Shown here in pieces: positions 42,355-52,841 of a stretch of DNA of 64,000 bases. The first letter of the stretch is position 1. Each line of letters starts with the position of its first letter. A program made the translations under genes and the position numbers. This DNA comes from Flavobacteriales bacterium. GTDB taxonomy: Bacteria; Bacteroidota; Bacteroidia; Flavobacteriales; Flavobacteriaceae. The stretch spans positions 186,001 to 250,000 of the forward strand of contig JAFLBS010000006.1 in assembly GCA_017303755.1 (NCBI GenBank). Direction: 5' to 3'. The notes below the pieces were generated by a model, which was given only the letters and a program-made list of their open reading frames with translations, was not told the origin of the DNA and searched no databases.

Positions 42355-45300
42355 TTATTCTTCGAGAGGAACAGCTTCTTTGTTGTGTTTATTTTCTTCC
42401 TTCTTTTTCTCCTTTTCAGAATCTTCTCCATTCATATTAATGTGGTCAGGTAAGAAGTTTGAATCGTCAATATCTTCTGCTTTTTTCTCTACTTCAACTT
42501 GATGTTTAGTGAAAATTTTATTGACTAATTCTTTAAAAGTATTAAAATCGACTTCGTAATTTAAACCCAAACCTTGCGTATAACCGATACCTTGTCCGAT
42601 GTAATTAATATCGTTTTCACGATTGAATACACGAAGATTGAGAGTTCCGTCTTCATTTACACGGTACAACAATTCGAAATTGCCTACAACAGCCGATTCG
42701 TTGATTCCGCCAACAGGAACACCTACTACTCCATTTATGGTAATTCGTTCATTGATTTTGGTGGAAATATTGGCTACTACTCGACCGTCAGTTTCACGAC
42801 CTGGAGTTCTATCGGCTTGATTGTAACCAAAACCTAATTGAAATTTGTCTCCGCTATTTCCAAACAGTTGACTTAGCATATTACCAGCGGTTTCATATAG
42901 CGAACCATAAGCGGCGTTACTGGCATTTTCAGCAGTAATAAACGAACCTGTTGATAAAAGAGCTAATGCTTGTGTTTGACGCGTTGATGGGTCATCGAGT
43001 GAGGTTTGTATTTCCGATTTTAATGAACTTGAAACTGTTGGAAAACTGATGATAAAATCGGGTTCTGGACTGTTAATTGTTCCTTTTAAATCGATGGTTA
43101 CTTCTACTGGTACTTTTTTGTTTAAAGAAGAGTTGTTAATCAACACCGCAGGATTCGCTTGTGTTTTATACACCGCTTGTAAATCCAAATTGGCGCGATA
43201 GGGATCACCTTCCCAAGCGATGTATCCATTTTTCTTTACCTCAAAATTTTTATCGAATAATCCGCCGTATTTGAAATTATAAGTTCCTTTTTCAACTACA
43301 AAGTCACCAAACATCTCAAACTTCCCCAAAGTATTGATTCTAAATAGCAAACCTCCTCTTCCTGTTCCTTTCATACCATGACCTGAAGCTCGGTCAAGAA
43401 TTACTTCAATGTTGGCATCGGGCGTAATATCAAATTCGAAATTCAGTTCTAAGCCTTTATAACTTCTACCTCTGACTTCCTCACTTACTATTCGATTGAA
43501 CTTTTCGTCTTCGGTCGTGAAATGAATGTATTCTTTTTCGTCAATAGCGCTTGCATCATTGATTGGAATTTTGATGTCGGTTCCTTTCTCTGATTTTGCA
43601 ACAACATCAATCACTAAACCATCCGTTGGACCATATATTTTAGCATTACCATTAATATAGGCTGTTCCGTAATAAGCTGCATCTTCACTATCTTGAGTAT
43701 TCAATGCTAATAATCGATTGGAATCAATATTGATATCCAATTCCCATTCACCAAATTGTTTGTGTTTTACAAATCCGTTGATGTATCCTTTAGAATTGAA
43801 TTTAGTATCAAAAATAGAAGTTCGCTGAATGATGAATTTGCTTTGAGTTACATCTACAATTGAATTTTCTTCCAGTTGTAAGTCGACATTCAGGTACGGA
43901 ATTGTAAGTCCGGCTTTTTCCAAAAATAAGCGTCCGTTATAATCGATATTATTTACATTTCCATCCAAACGAGCGCTTCCCGAAACAGAACCTCTAATGT
44001 TTCTGAATACATCGCCACCCAAATTACTCAAAACTCCTAGATTAAATTTACGGAAATTCAAGACCACATCGAGCATGGCTTCTTCATTTACTATTTCTAA
44101 ATTTCCAAGCGCATTGAACGATTCGAAGTTTTCATTTTCGATGTTAGAATTGATTAAAAACTTTCTAAAATTCTCATCACCTTCAATATCTAAGGTCATA
44201 TCTCCGAGTAAATTATCATTTACTTCTAGTTGATTAATCCTCAAATTAGAAGTGGGTTTATAGACCGAATTTACTTGTTTGATATTGACCTGTCCATCGA
44301 CAAATCCTTGAAAATTAAACTTATTTACATCGGGTGTGATTTTGTTCAAATCGACGTCATTAAAGACGAGATTGATGTCCTTATCATCTTTCCCTTTGAG
44401 CATTCCACTGAGCAACATCGATTGATTATCATGTGAAACTACTATATTATCAAAAGTGAAATTGGATAAAGTTTTATCAAAAATAATTCGATTTTTATCG
44501 TCGTTCGTAGCGTTGACGTTCCACAAATAATCTTTAAACATCATCTCCGAATTTTTGAATCCGACTACGTTGTTTTTATCCTTATCGATGGTGTGATATA
44601 AATTTAAATTATAAAAATCATTGCCTAATTGTCCACCTTTAAACTCTGTTCTGAAGTTGAGTGTATCATTTGAAGTCACATTAATCAAAGAGAAATCGCG
44701 TATTTTATAGTTCTTCGTTTTGATACTGTCCATTTGAACATAGGCGTTGTACAGTGGATTTTTATTGTCAATTTCAACTACAATTTTATCGAATTTGGTA
44801 TTGAAAGCGGCAATCGAATCGGAAGCAAAATTCAGTTTAAAATCGTTAGTGTCACCAACAATACTTCCGTTTAAAACCGCATCAGGCGATAAAGTTACAT
44901 CAGGGCGAAAAATTTCAACTATTTTGTTGAATTCTGAGAAATTAAATTTAACGTATTGCCCTTTTCCAATTTTATTGGGCTTGTAGTTGGTGTACAAACT
45001 TCCGAGTGAATTTTGAACAATTTTGCCCAGTTGATTAAAATCGTATTTACCTACAATTTGCCCGCGAATTTCATTAGGCGAATACAAACTAATGGTTCGT
45101 TCATTGAATTGGTCAAATTGAGAATTAACCGTAACATTATCAAAGAAATAGATGTCTTTCTCGTTTTGATAGGAAGCATTGGAAACAATAACATCACCTT
45201 TTAAATTATTAATTGAATTTCCTGAAACATTCATCTGAACATCGCCTCTAAAAACTGAAATTTTGTTGTTGATAAAGTTTAGGTTTTTCAGATTGGCGTA

Positions 45301-46872
45301 GTCTACTTTTGCATGAAAATCGTATACATTTTCACGTTTACTCAAGTCAACTTTTCCATCAAAATCTAAGAACAAATTGGGGTCATTTATGTTTACTTTA
45401 CCTTCAAATAAAGGCTTTTTGAATTTACCATCGGCAATAATATTTCGATACGTATAACCATTATAGGTAAAGTTGGAAACAGTTCCCGACATTTTGGTAT
45501 CGAGGTATTTCTCGGTGAATCCTTTACCGTCTACATCAATATCTAACGAAACTATTCCGAAATCTTTACTGTTTAAAAAGCTACCCAAATTAAATCTGTC
45601 CAACTTAACATTTCCAATGTATTTAGCGTTGTCAATGTTATCAATATTGGTCATGATCATTTTTGACTTTACATTACCTAATTGAGTAGTTAAATCAAAA
45701 TCAGTATCGATAGAGGTTGTGGTTATTTCGGCATCACCTTTTAAGTTGAACTGTCCTAATTTTTTGAGAGAAGTGGGTAATTTTTTCCCAAGAACATTGG
45801 GCAATAAAGTAGTTAAATCAGTGTAATTGGACGATACTCTATCAAAAGAACCGTTCATGTAAAAACCGCCTTTTCCTTCTTTTTGGAACAGATTTCTAAA
45901 ATTAACATCACCTATAATTTGCGTGTTTCTATTATCCTTAAGAACGAGATTTTTTGCGGTTAAATCGTTGAGCGTTCCATCTATTTTACCACTTAAAGCA
46001 AACTGTTGATTTTTCCCTATTTCATTGTAAAAGTAGCGGATATCGTTGGTTGCAATGGATGCTTTTTTCGTATTAATATCAAAAATTACTTTGTTATTGA
46101 AATCGGCAAAATCTTTACGATCGTATTTTAAAATGACATCACCAACAAATTCAGATTCTTTGGTTTTTAAATCCAATTCTTCTAAGCGAATGTTCTTTTT
46201 GGTATACGTGAATTTCGATTTTAGGTTTTCAACTTCCAAGCCGCGGTGATCTTGAAACGACATTTTATCAATGGAAGTAGTTACATCTGGACCTTGAATT
46301 TTGAAATCAGTTACTACTGCATTCAACTTTGTAAAATCAACATCCAAAGGCACTTTTCTATTGTAATCGATTAAGGTAAAACGACTATCAACCAACGTAA
46401 TTTCTTTAGAAGTCATCAAAAATTTGCCAGACGATTTCTTTCCGTCATCAAAAGCAGCAACAAATTTATCGAGGTTAGTGTCTTTTTGACCTTTATAAGT
46501 GACCACTTTGAGTAGCAAGTTATCCGCTTTAATATTCCCAAAAATTAAATTTCCTTCCATCAACTGATTGACGTCTTTAATGCTGGTTTTAATTCGGCTT
46601 GAGGAAATTAAAGTATCGTTTTTTTCATCTAAAACCAAAACATTTTTCAGGTGAACACCTCCAAAAATGGAAATTTCAACACGTTCTACGTTAATATTAG
46701 TTCCAAAATCTTTATTGAGTTGTTCGGTAAAATAATGTGCAATTTTAGTTTGCACGACAGGAAGTGACAACAAAAACCCCAAAAGTAACAATAGCAGTAT
46801 CAGCACTATAAGGGTGCGAAAGACTATTTTTCGTATCTTTTTAAAACGGGTATTTGATTTTTTTTCTTCCAA
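42355..46872 (-). CDS. TamB/AsmA-like translocation and assembly module protein
   Basis: The 1505-residue protein has one N-terminal membrane helix (about 16-38, VFRTLIVLILLLLLLGFLLSL), a very long beta-rich middle part made of repeated short strands (AsmA/VPS13-like groove), and a C-terminal DUF490 (TamB) domain with ALALLSTGSFI and LSQLFGNSGDKFQLGFGY. The tail is charged (EKEKKKEENK). TamB-like proteins bridge inner and outer membrane and move phospholipids or help outer-membrane protein assembly. It is divergent from tsaD. Confidence 0.92.
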   Translation of the reverse strand: MEEKKSNTRFKKIRKIVFRTLIVLILLLLLLGFLLSLPVVQTKIAHYFTEQLNKDFGTNINVERVEISIFGGVHLKNVLVLDEKNDTLISSSRIKTSIKDVNQLMEGNLIFGNIKADNLLLKVVTYKGQKDTNLDKFVAAFDDGKKSSGKFLMTSKEITLVDSRFTLIDYNRKVPLDVDFTKLNAVVTDFKIQGPDVTTSIDKMSFQDHRGLEVENLKSKFTYTKKNIRLEELDLKTKESEFVGDVILKYDRKDFADFNNKVIFDINTKKASIATNDIRYFYNEIGKNQQFALSGKIDGTLNDLTAKNLVLKDNRNTQIIGDVNFRNLFQKEGKGGFYMNGSFDRVSSNYTDLTTLLPNVLGKKLPTSLKKLGQFNLKGDAEITTTSIDTDFDLTTQLGNVKSKMIMTNIDNIDNAKYIGNVKLDRFNLGSFLNSKDFGIVSLDIDVDGKGFTEKYLDTKMSGTVSNFTYNGYTYRNIIADGKFKKPLFEGKVNINDPNLFLDFDGKVDLSKRENVYDFHAKVDYANLKNLNFINNKISVFRGDVQMNVSGNSINNLKGDVIVSNASYQNEKDIYFFDNVTVNSQFDQFNERTISLYSPNEIRGQIVGKYDFNQLGKIVQNSLGSLYTNYKPNKIGKGQYVKFNFSEFNKIVEIFRPDVTLSPDAVLNGSIVGDTNDFKLNFASDSIAAFNTKFDKIVVEIDNKNPLYNAYVQMDSIKTKNYKIRDFSLINVTSNDTLNFRTEFKGGQLGNDFYNLNLYHTIDKDKNNVVGFKNSEMMFKDYLWNVNATNDDKNRIIFDKTLSNFTFDNIVVSHDNQSMLLSGMLKGKDDKDINLVFNDVDLNKITPDVNKFNFQGFVDGQVNIKQVNSVYKPTSNLRINQLEVNDNLLGDMTLDIEGDENFRKFLINSNIENENFESFNALGNLEIVNEEAMLDVVLNFRKFNLGVLSNLGGDVFRNIRGSVSGSARLDGNVNNIDYNGRLFLEKAGLTIPYLNVDLQLEENSIVDVTQSKFIIQRTSIFDTKFNSKGYINGFVKHKQFGEWELDINIDSNRLLALNTQDSEDAAYYGTAYINGNAKIYGPTDGLVIDVVAKSEKGTDIKIPINDASAIDEKEYIHFTTEDEKFNRIVSEEVRGRSYKGLELNFEFDITPDANIEVILDRASGHGMKGTGRGGLLFRINTLGKFEMFGDFVVEKGTYNFKYGGLFDKNFEVKKNGYIAWEGDPYRANLDLQAVYKTQANPAVLINNSSLNKKVPVEVTIDLKGTINSPEPDFIISFPTVSSSLKSEIQTSLDDPSTRQTQALALLSTGSFITAENASNAAYGSLYETAGNMLSQLFGNSGDKFQLGFGYNQADRTPGRETDGRVVANISTKINERITINGVVGVPVGGINESAVVGNFELLYRVNEDGTLNLRVFNRENDINYIGQGIGYTQGLGLNYEVDFNTFKELVNKIFTKHQVEVEKKAEDIDDSNFLPDHINMNGEDSEKEKKKEENKHNKEAVPLEE

Positions 46873-46885
46873 AATAAGTTTTGGT

Positions 46886-46918
46886 TTTGCCAGAAACCTT
46901 GAAAAATAGTTACTTTTG
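46886..46918 (+). promoter_or_regulatory. Promoter of tsaD
   Basis: TTTG (46886-46889), 21 bases, then TACTTTTG (46911-46918), a perfect TAnnTTTG -7 element. The leader would be about 55 bases. Confidence 0.55.
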
Positions 46919-46980
46919 TAAACGTAGTAAAATTAACGTTTTATGGCGGTTTTCCAAATAGTAAACAAAAATTATGCCCA

Positions 46981-48003
46981 ATGAGTAAGTCTGATGTCTA
47001 TCTTCTTGCAATAGAAAGTTCATGTGATGATACTGCAGCAGCTGTTTTACATAACGACAAAGTGCTGTCGAATGTTGTAGCTCGCCAAAGTATTCATGAA
47101 GAATACGGCGGAGTAGTACCTGAACTGGCTTCGAGAGCGCATCAACAAAATATAGTTCCGGTTATTGATGTAGCGTTAAAAAAAGCAAATATTGATAAAT
47201 CGCAGTTGAAAGCCATAGCTTTTACTCAAGGTCCAGGTTTAATGGGTTCGCTGCTTGTTGGAACTTCTTTTGCTAAATCATTATCACTGGCGTTGAACGT
47301 TCCGTTAATAGCTGTGAATCACATGCACGCTCACATTTTAGCGCATTTTATTGATGAAGAAGGCTTTGATAAACCTGAATTCCCTTTTTTGGCTTTGACG
47401 ATTTCGGGCGGACATACACAGATTGTGAAAGTAAATAGTTTTTTTGATATGGAAATTATCGGAGAAACTACTGATGATGCTGTTGGAGAAGCCTTTGATA
47501 AATCGGCTAAAATATTAGGATTACCTTACCCTGGCGGACCTTTAATCGATCAGCTAGCAAAAGAAGGAAACCCAAAACGATTTACATTTACCAAACCAAA
47601 AGTAGAGGGTTTGAACTTTAGTTTTTCGGGATTGAAGACACAAATCTTGTATTTTGTTCAAAAAAACGTAAAAGAAAACCCGAATTTTATCGAAGAAAAT
47701 AAAGCGGATGTTTGTGCTTCTATACAAAATATCATTATTGAAATTTTGATGGAAAAATTAAAATTAGCTGTTGCTGAAACGGGAATCAATCAAATTGCTA
47801 TTGGTGGCGGAGTTTCGGCAAATTCAGGCATTCGAACTACTTTAAAAAATGCAGAATCGAAATACGGCTGGAAAACATTCATTCCGAAGTTTGAATATAC
47901 AACCGATAATGCGGCAATGATTGGAATTGTGGGTTATTACAACTATTTAGAAAATAGGTTTAACGATGCTTCCATAGTGTCGAAAGCCAGAATCGAATTT
48001 TAA
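46981..48003 (+). CDS. tsaD: tRNA N6-adenosine threonylcarbamoyltransferase TsaD
   Basis: The 340-residue protein has the TsaD start (LLAIESSCDDTAAAVL), the metal site HMHAH (114-118), TISGGHTQIV, GLPYPGGP and AIGGGVSANSGIR, and EYTTDNAAMIG near the end. With TsaB, TsaC and TsaE it makes threonylcarbamoyladenosine at position 37 of ANN-decoding tRNAs. rsmE follows after one base, so the two RNA-modification genes are co-translated or at least co-transcribed. Confidence 0.97.
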   Translation: MSKSDVYLLAIESSCDDTAAAVLHNDKVLSNVVARQSIHEEYGGVVPELASRAHQQNIVPVIDVALKKANIDKSQLKAIAFTQGPGLMGSLLVGTSFAKSLSLALNVPLIAVNHMHAHILAHFIDEEGFDKPEFPFLALTISGGHTQIVKVNSFFDMEIIGETTDDAVGEAFDKSAKILGLPYPGGPLIDQLAKEGNPKRFTFTKPKVEGLNFSFSGLKTQILYFVQKNVKENPNFIEENKADVCASIQNIIIEILMEKLKLAVAETGINQIAIGGGVSANSGIRTTLKNAESKYGWKTFIPKFEYTTDNAAMIGIVGYYNYLENRFNDASIVSKARIEF

Positions 48004-48004
48004 T

Positions 48005-48709
48005 ATGCAATTATTCTACAGTCCGACAATAAATTCTACTGAAACTTCTTTTGTTTTTGACAAAGAAGAAAGCAAACACATTATTAAAGTGTTGCGCAAA
48101 AAAGAGAATGATATTTTACACGTAACCAATGGTTTAGGGTTTTTATTTACAACTAAAATAAAATTGGCTTCGGATAGCAAATGTACCGTTGAAATTGTAT
48201 CATTTGAACAACAAGAACAACCTAAATTCAACTTACATTTAGCCGTTGCTCCCACCAAAATGAACGAGCGTTACGAATGGTTTTTGGAAAAAGCTACTGA
48301 AATTGGTATACAAGAAATTACTCCTATTATCTGTGAACATTCCGAACGTAAAATAGTGAAAACCGATCGTTTTATCAAGATAGTAGAATCGGCCATGAAG
48401 CAATCGTTACATTGTTTTTTACCCAAATTAAATGAGCCAATATCGTTTAAAGAGTTTGTAAAAAAAGACTTTAGCGGACAAAAATTCATTGCTCATTGTG
48501 AAGAAACGAATAAAAAATCGTTGAAAAACGAGTTGAAATCGAATGCTGATTGTACCATTTTAATTGGTCCAGAAGGAGATTTTTCTGTTAAAGAAATCCA
48601 ATTAGCTTTGGACGCTAATTATATTCCTGTATCTTTGGGAAGCACTCGCTTACGAACAGAAACTGCTGCCGTAGTTGCTTGTCATAGTGTTGTATTTACA
48701 AATGAATAA
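48005..48709 (+). CDS. rsmE: 16S rRNA (uracil-1498-N3)-methyltransferase RsmE
   Basis: The 234-residue SPOUT methyltransferase has the N-terminal PUA-like part (HIIKVLRKKENDIL), EITPIICEHSERK, the knot signatures LIGPEGDFSVKEI and SLGSTRLRTETAAV. It methylates N3 of U1498 in 16S rRNA. It starts one base after tsaD and its end reaches the start region of the next gene. Confidence 0.95.
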   Translation: MQLFYSPTINSTETSFVFDKEESKHIIKVLRKKENDILHVTNGLGFLFTTKIKLASDSKCTVEIVSFEQQEQPKFNLHLAVAPTKMNERYEWFLEKATEIGIQEITPIICEHSERKIVKTDRFIKIVESAMKQSLHCFLPKLNEPISFKEFVKKDFSGQKFIAHCEETNKKSLKNELKSNADCTILIGPEGDFSVKEIQLALDANYIPVSLGSTRLRTETAAVVACHSVVFTNE

Positions 48710-48713
48710 ATCA

Positions 48714-49352
48714 ATGAAAAACTATTTCTATTTTTTAATATTATTTTCTACTACAATTTTTTCTCAAGAAATTGCCTTATTGAAATACAGTGGCGGCGGC
48801 GATTGGTATGCTAACCCAACTTCATTGCCCAATTTAATTCGTTACGCAAACCAGAACATTAATACCAAAATTAAGACTAAAGCAGTAACCGTAGAACCTA
48901 GTAGTCCAGAATTATTTTCCTATCCGTTTGTACACATGACTGGACACGGAAATGTTGTTTTTAACGATAGTGATGTAATCAATTTGAGAAATTATATGCT
49001 CTCAGGCGGGTTTTTACACATTGATGACAACTACGGTATGGATCAATACATTAGAAAAGAAATCAAAAAGATTTTTCCCAATAATGATTTGGTTGAAATT
49101 CCAGCCAATCATCCTATTTTTCAAAAGCCGTATACTTTTGCCAGTGGATTGCCAAAAATTCATGAGCATGATGGCAAACGTCCGCAAGCATTCGGAATTT
49201 TTGAAAACAATCGATTAGTACTTTTGTATACGTATGAGTGTGATTTAGGCGATGGTTGGGAAGATCCAGAAGTACACAACAACCCAAAAGAAGTGCGCGA
49301 AAAAGCATTGAGAATGGGAACTAACATCTTGAATTATATTTTCTGCAACTAA
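48714..49352 (+). CDS. Exported DUF4159 protein
   Basis: Start at 48714 chosen because it gives a clean signal peptide (MKNYFYFLILFSTTIFSQ); ATGs at 48675 and 48702 would overlap rsmE. The 212-residue product matches DUF4159: ALLKYSGGGDWYANPTSLPNL, THxTGHGN-like MTGHGNVVF, GGFLHIDDNYG and AFGIFENNRLVLLYTYECDLGDGWED. The fold is related to class I glutamine-amidotransferase-like domains. DUF4159 proteins often accompany MoxR/VWA (Bat) systems; here the VWA gene at 15776 is far away, so a link is only possible. Function unknown. Confidence 0.85.
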   Translation: MKNYFYFLILFSTTIFSQEIALLKYSGGGDWYANPTSLPNLIRYANQNINTKIKTKAVTVEPSSPELFSYPFVHMTGHGNVVFNDSDVINLRNYMLSGGFLHIDDNYGMDQYIRKEIKKIFPNNDLVEIPANHPIFQKPYTFASGLPKIHEHDGKRPQAFGIFENNRLVLLYTYECDLGDGWEDPEVHNNPKEVREKALRMGTNILNYIFCN

Positions 49353-49403
49353 TAATCAATTCATTAGTATTAGTTCATCCTAAGACAAATAGTTATCAAC
49401 AAT

Positions 49404-49451
49404 GCATTTCATCGATTTTTTAATAAAAAAATTGTGAAATGCTTTCTTTTT
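49404..49451 (+). terminator. Terminator after the DUF4159 gene
   Basis: Outer stem GCATTTCA/TGAAATGC (49404-49411 with 49435-49442) with an inner A/T stem, followed by a T-rich run. Confidence 0.6.
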
Positions 49452-49504
49452 AAATCAATTTATTATAAAATTGTCAATAATTAACCAAACACCATACTTT
49501 ATTT

Positions 49505-50467
49505 ATGAAAAAATTATTATTATCAGCATCATTACTAATGATGTTGTTTTCGTGTCAGAACGAGGAAAAATTAGGAACTGATGACACAACTCCAATTGCA
49601 TCTGCAAGAAAATGTGAATCAGACGAGGTTTTAAAAAGACAATTATTAGAAAACCCAGGAATGGCTCAACGATTGCAAGAAATTGAAGATTTCACTAACG
49701 AGTTCATTGAGCATGGTCACCACAATCGTTTAGTAAATGGAAAAATTGAAATTCCAGTTGTAGTAAATGTTTTGTACAAAACAACTGCTCAAAATGTGTC
49801 ATTAGCGCAAATTCAGTCGCAAATAGATGTTTTAAACAAAGATTTCAACGCAACTAACTCTGATTATAACTCAGTTCCTGCTTTATTCTCTGGAGTAAAA
49901 GCTAATGTTGGAATTACGTTTGTTTTGGATCAAGTAGTACGAAAATCAACTACTAAAACATCTTGGGGAACAGCAGACGCGATGAAAAAAACAAACAAAG
50001 GCGGAATTGCTCCAACATCACCAACAACTAAATTAAATTTGTGGGTTTGCGCAATTGGAAATGGCATATTAGGTTATGCTCAATTTCCAGGAGGTGCTTC
50101 TGCAACTGATGGTGTTGTAATCGATTACCGTTATTTCGGAACTACTGGGACAGCTACAGCTCCATTTAATTTAGGTAGAACTGGAACCCACGAAGTTGGA
50201 CATTGGATGAACTTACGTCACATCTGGGGTGATACAACTTGCGGTAATGATTTGGTTGCTGATACACCAACTCACAATACTGCTAATTACGGAATTCCAG
50301 CTTACCCACATTATAGCACATGTTCAGGAACGCCAGTTGAAATGACTATGAACTATATGGACTACACTGATGATGCTGGAATGTACATGTTCTCTTTAGG
50401 ACAAAAAGCAAGAATGAATGCTATCTTCGCTGTTGGTGGTGCTAGAAACTCTTTTGCACAACCTTAA
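49505..50467 (+). CDS. M43-family (pappalysin-like) secreted zinc metalloprotease
   Basis: The 320-residue lipoprotein (LLMMLFSC, lipid on C17) has an extended zinc motif HEVGHWMNLRHIWGD: H229, E230, H233 and H239, with the GD pair of the M43 family, and a Met-turn in TMNYMDYTDD. Conserved CGND and TCSG cysteines lie between, as in ulilysin and pappalysins. It should cut proteins or peptides outside the cytoplasm. It has no T9SS sorting domain. It stands alone between two terminators. Confidence 0.92.
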   Translation: MKKLLLSASLLMMLFSCQNEEKLGTDDTTPIASARKCESDEVLKRQLLENPGMAQRLQEIEDFTNEFIEHGHHNRLVNGKIEIPVVVNVLYKTTAQNVSLAQIQSQIDVLNKDFNATNSDYNSVPALFSGVKANVGITFVLDQVVRKSTTKTSWGTADAMKKTNKGGIAPTSPTTKLNLWVCAIGNGILGYAQFPGGASATDGVVIDYRYFGTTGTATAPFNLGRTGTHEVGHWMNLRHIWGDTTCGNDLVADTPTHNTANYGIPAYPHYSTCSGTPVEMTMNYMDYTDDAGMYMFSLGQKARMNAIFAVGGARNSFAQP

Positions 50468-50494
50468 TAATTGAAATAGTATATTTTTAAAAAG

Positions 50495-50524
50495 AACTCA
50501 TCAATTATTGGTGAGTTTTTTTTA
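50495..50524 (+). terminator. Terminator after the metalloprotease gene
   Basis: An 8-bp stem (50495-50502 with 50510-50517, one G-T pair), 7-base loop and a run of eight T. Confidence 0.85.
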
Positions 50525-50544
50525 TTTTTAGGAAATTTTAAAAA

Positions 50545-51636
50545 ATGCTTACTTCAAAAACTATTGCAAACGGAATTCTAAGAGCTATCGGAATACTCAC
50601 ATTGATAGTACTTCTACTCTATTTTATTTATCAGATTCAAACTGTAATCATCTATATAGTTGTGGCCATTATTTTTTCAATGATTGCCAATCCAATAATT
50701 GAGTTTTTCAGAAAAAAACTTAAATTTTCAAATACGTTAGCAGTTTCTACCACTTTAGTTCTTTTTATATTTCTGCTGTTTGGTTTGTTTTTGTTATTTG
50801 TTCCACTGATAACATCACAAGGAAATAATTTATCATTATTAGATACTAAATCCATTCAAACTCGTTTGGTGAGTTTATATGGACAATTGAACACTTATTT
50901 AGATACTCACAATATTGATATTGAACAAGTAGTCAAAGAAGCCGATTTAACTTCGAAATTGCGTTTCAACTATTTTACTGAATTTTTTAATTCGGTCATC
51001 GGAACCATTAGTAGTTTAGGAATTGGTATTGTATCTGTGTTTTTCATTAGTTTTTTCTTCTTAAAAGATAAAGTTCAGTTCATTGTTGGTGTTAAACGGA
51101 TTATTCCAGAAAGTCAAGAAGATAAAGTGTTGAATTCTATAGAGAAAATCCGTGATTTATTGACACGCTATTTTATTGGATTAATTATTCAATTGACAAT
51201 TATTTGCATTTTATATTTGATTGTACTGCTGATTTTCGGTGTAGAAAACGCCTTTGTTATTGCTTTTTTGTGTGCAATATTAAATATCATTCCGTATGTT
51301 GGTCCACTTATTGGTTCCATTTTAGCTGGAGTTTTAACGATGTTAAGCAACATCAATAACGATTTTCAAACGGTCACACTTCCAACTACAATATATGTTA
51401 TGATTGGTTTTTTTATCGTTCAGATGATAGACAACAACGTTTCTTCACCTATTATTTTCTCTAAAAGTGTTAACTCTCATCCATTGGAAATTTTCTTGGT
51501 GATTTTAATTGTCGGGATTTTATTTGGAATTGTCGGGATGATTATTGCCGTGCCTCTTTACACCATTTTAAAAGTGGTTGGTAAAGAGTTTTTCCCAGAG
51601 GTGAAAATCATCAAAGCATTAACACGAAATATTTAG
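50545..51636 (+). CDS. AI-2E family membrane transporter
   Basis: The 363-residue protein has about seven membrane helices, the family features LNIIPYVGPLIGSILAGVL and DNNVSSPIIFSKSVNSHPLEIFLVILIVGILFGIVGMIIAVPLYTILK near the C-terminus, with a soluble insertion near residues 85-155. Family members have been linked to export of autoinducer-2 (TqsA) and to Na+/H+ exchange; the substrate here cannot be told. The THUMP-like methyltransferase gene follows by 20 bases. Confidence 0.9.
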   Translation: MLTSKTIANGILRAIGILTLIVLLLYFIYQIQTVIIYIVVAIIFSMIANPIIEFFRKKLKFSNTLAVSTTLVLFIFLLFGLFLLFVPLITSQGNNLSLLDTKSIQTRLVSLYGQLNTYLDTHNIDIEQVVKEADLTSKLRFNYFTEFFNSVIGTISSLGIGIVSVFFISFFFLKDKVQFIVGVKRIIPESQEDKVLNSIEKIRDLLTRYFIGLIIQLTIICILYLIVLLIFGVENAFVIAFLCAILNIIPYVGPLIGSILAGVLTMLSNINNDFQTVTLPTTIYVMIGFFIVQMIDNNVSSPIIFSKSVNSHPLEIFLVILIVGILFGIVGMIIAVPLYTILKVVGKEFFPEVKIIKALTRNI

Positions 51637-51656
51637 GCACACTTCAAATTTCCAAA

Positions 51657-52841
51657 ATGGATATCAATACAATTTTGCAACCCAATATTCAAGAATTCAT
51701 TGTTGAAAAAACAGGTTCTGATATTTCGAAATTGGCGTTGCTGAAAAATCCCTTTCCAGAAGTTGATTACAAAATACTATTGAATCAAGTTGAAGCTCGA
51801 ACCAAAAGTAAAGATAAACTTCCGACTTGGTTTGGTGAAAAAGACATCATTTTTCCCAGTAAAATTTCGATTGAACAAACTTCTTCGGAAGCAGCAGCAC
51901 TCTATAAATCGGGATTGCTATCGGGCGATAGTTTAATTGATTTAACTGGTGGTTATGGAGTTGATGATTATTACTTTTCTAAAAAAATAAATAGAGTTAT
52001 TCATTGTGAAATCAACGAAGAGCTTTCTGAGATTATTAAACACAATTTTCAAAAATTAAATTGTAAAAACATTGATTGTTATCAAGGTGATAGTTCATCT
52101 ATTTTGCATGAATTAAACCAATATTTTGATTGGATATATATTGATCCATCGCGTCGAAATGATGCTAAAGGAAAAGTATTCATGCTCAAAGACTGTTTTC
52201 CTAATGTTCCTGAATTACTTGACAAATACTTCCAATTTACTACTAACATTTTAATAAAAACAGCGCCTATTTTAGATATTTCTGCTGGATTAAGCGAACT
52301 GAAAAATGTTAAAGAAATACATATAGTTGCTATTGATAACGAGGTTAAAGAATTACTTTGGTTACTTGAAAAAAGCTATGCAAATTCAATAAAAGTTAAA
52401 GCTGTAAATATTCAGAAAACAAAAACGGACAATTCATTATTTACTTTGAATTCTGAATCAGAAGCAATTTATTCCATCCCACAAAAGTATATTTATGAAC
52501 CTAATAGTGCCATTCTTAAATCGGGTGAGTTTGATGTGATTTGTGATTTATATAACGTATCAAAATTGCATAAACATTCACATTTGTATACATCTAATAA
52601 TTTAGTTGAATTTCCGGGTAGAATTTTTGAGATGAATAAAGTAATTGACTATTCAAAATCATCTATGAAAGAATTTTTAGAGAATAATAAAGCCAATATC
52701 ACCACTCGAAATTTTCCTGAAACCGTTGAAAACCTTAGAAAAAAATGGAAAATTAAAGATGGGGGAAATTTGTATTGTTTTTTTACTACTAATCTAAATA
52801 ATGATAAAATTGTGTTACTTTGCACTAAAATAAATGAATAA
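51657..52841 (+). CDS. Class I SAM-dependent methyltransferase with THUMP-like domain
   Basis: The 394-residue protein has a Rossmann methyltransferase core: motif I LIDLTGGYGVDDYYFS, acidic loop HCEINEELS, motif IV DWIYIDPSRR. The C-terminal part (about 280-394) matches the THUMP-like domain found after this core in Bacteroidota. The IDPSRR motif resembles the (D/N)PPY-type site but with Ser and Arg. An RNA or rRNA target is likely but unproven. Its stop overlaps the next start by one base. Confidence 0.85.
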   Translation: MDINTILQPNIQEFIVEKTGSDISKLALLKNPFPEVDYKILLNQVEARTKSKDKLPTWFGEKDIIFPSKISIEQTSSEAAALYKSGLLSGDSLIDLTGGYGVDDYYFSKKINRVIHCEINEELSEIIKHNFQKLNCKNIDCYQGDSSSILHELNQYFDWIYIDPSRRNDAKGKVFMLKDCFPNVPELLDKYFQFTTNILIKTAPILDISAGLSELKNVKEIHIVAIDNEVKELLWLLEKSYANSIKVKAVNIQKTKTDNSLFTLNSESEAIYSIPQKYIYEPNSAILKSGEFDVICDLYNVSKLHKHSHLYTSNNLVEFPGRIFEMNKVIDYSKSSMKEFLENNKANITTRNFPETVENLRKKWKIKDGGNLYCFFTTNLNNDKIVLLCTKINE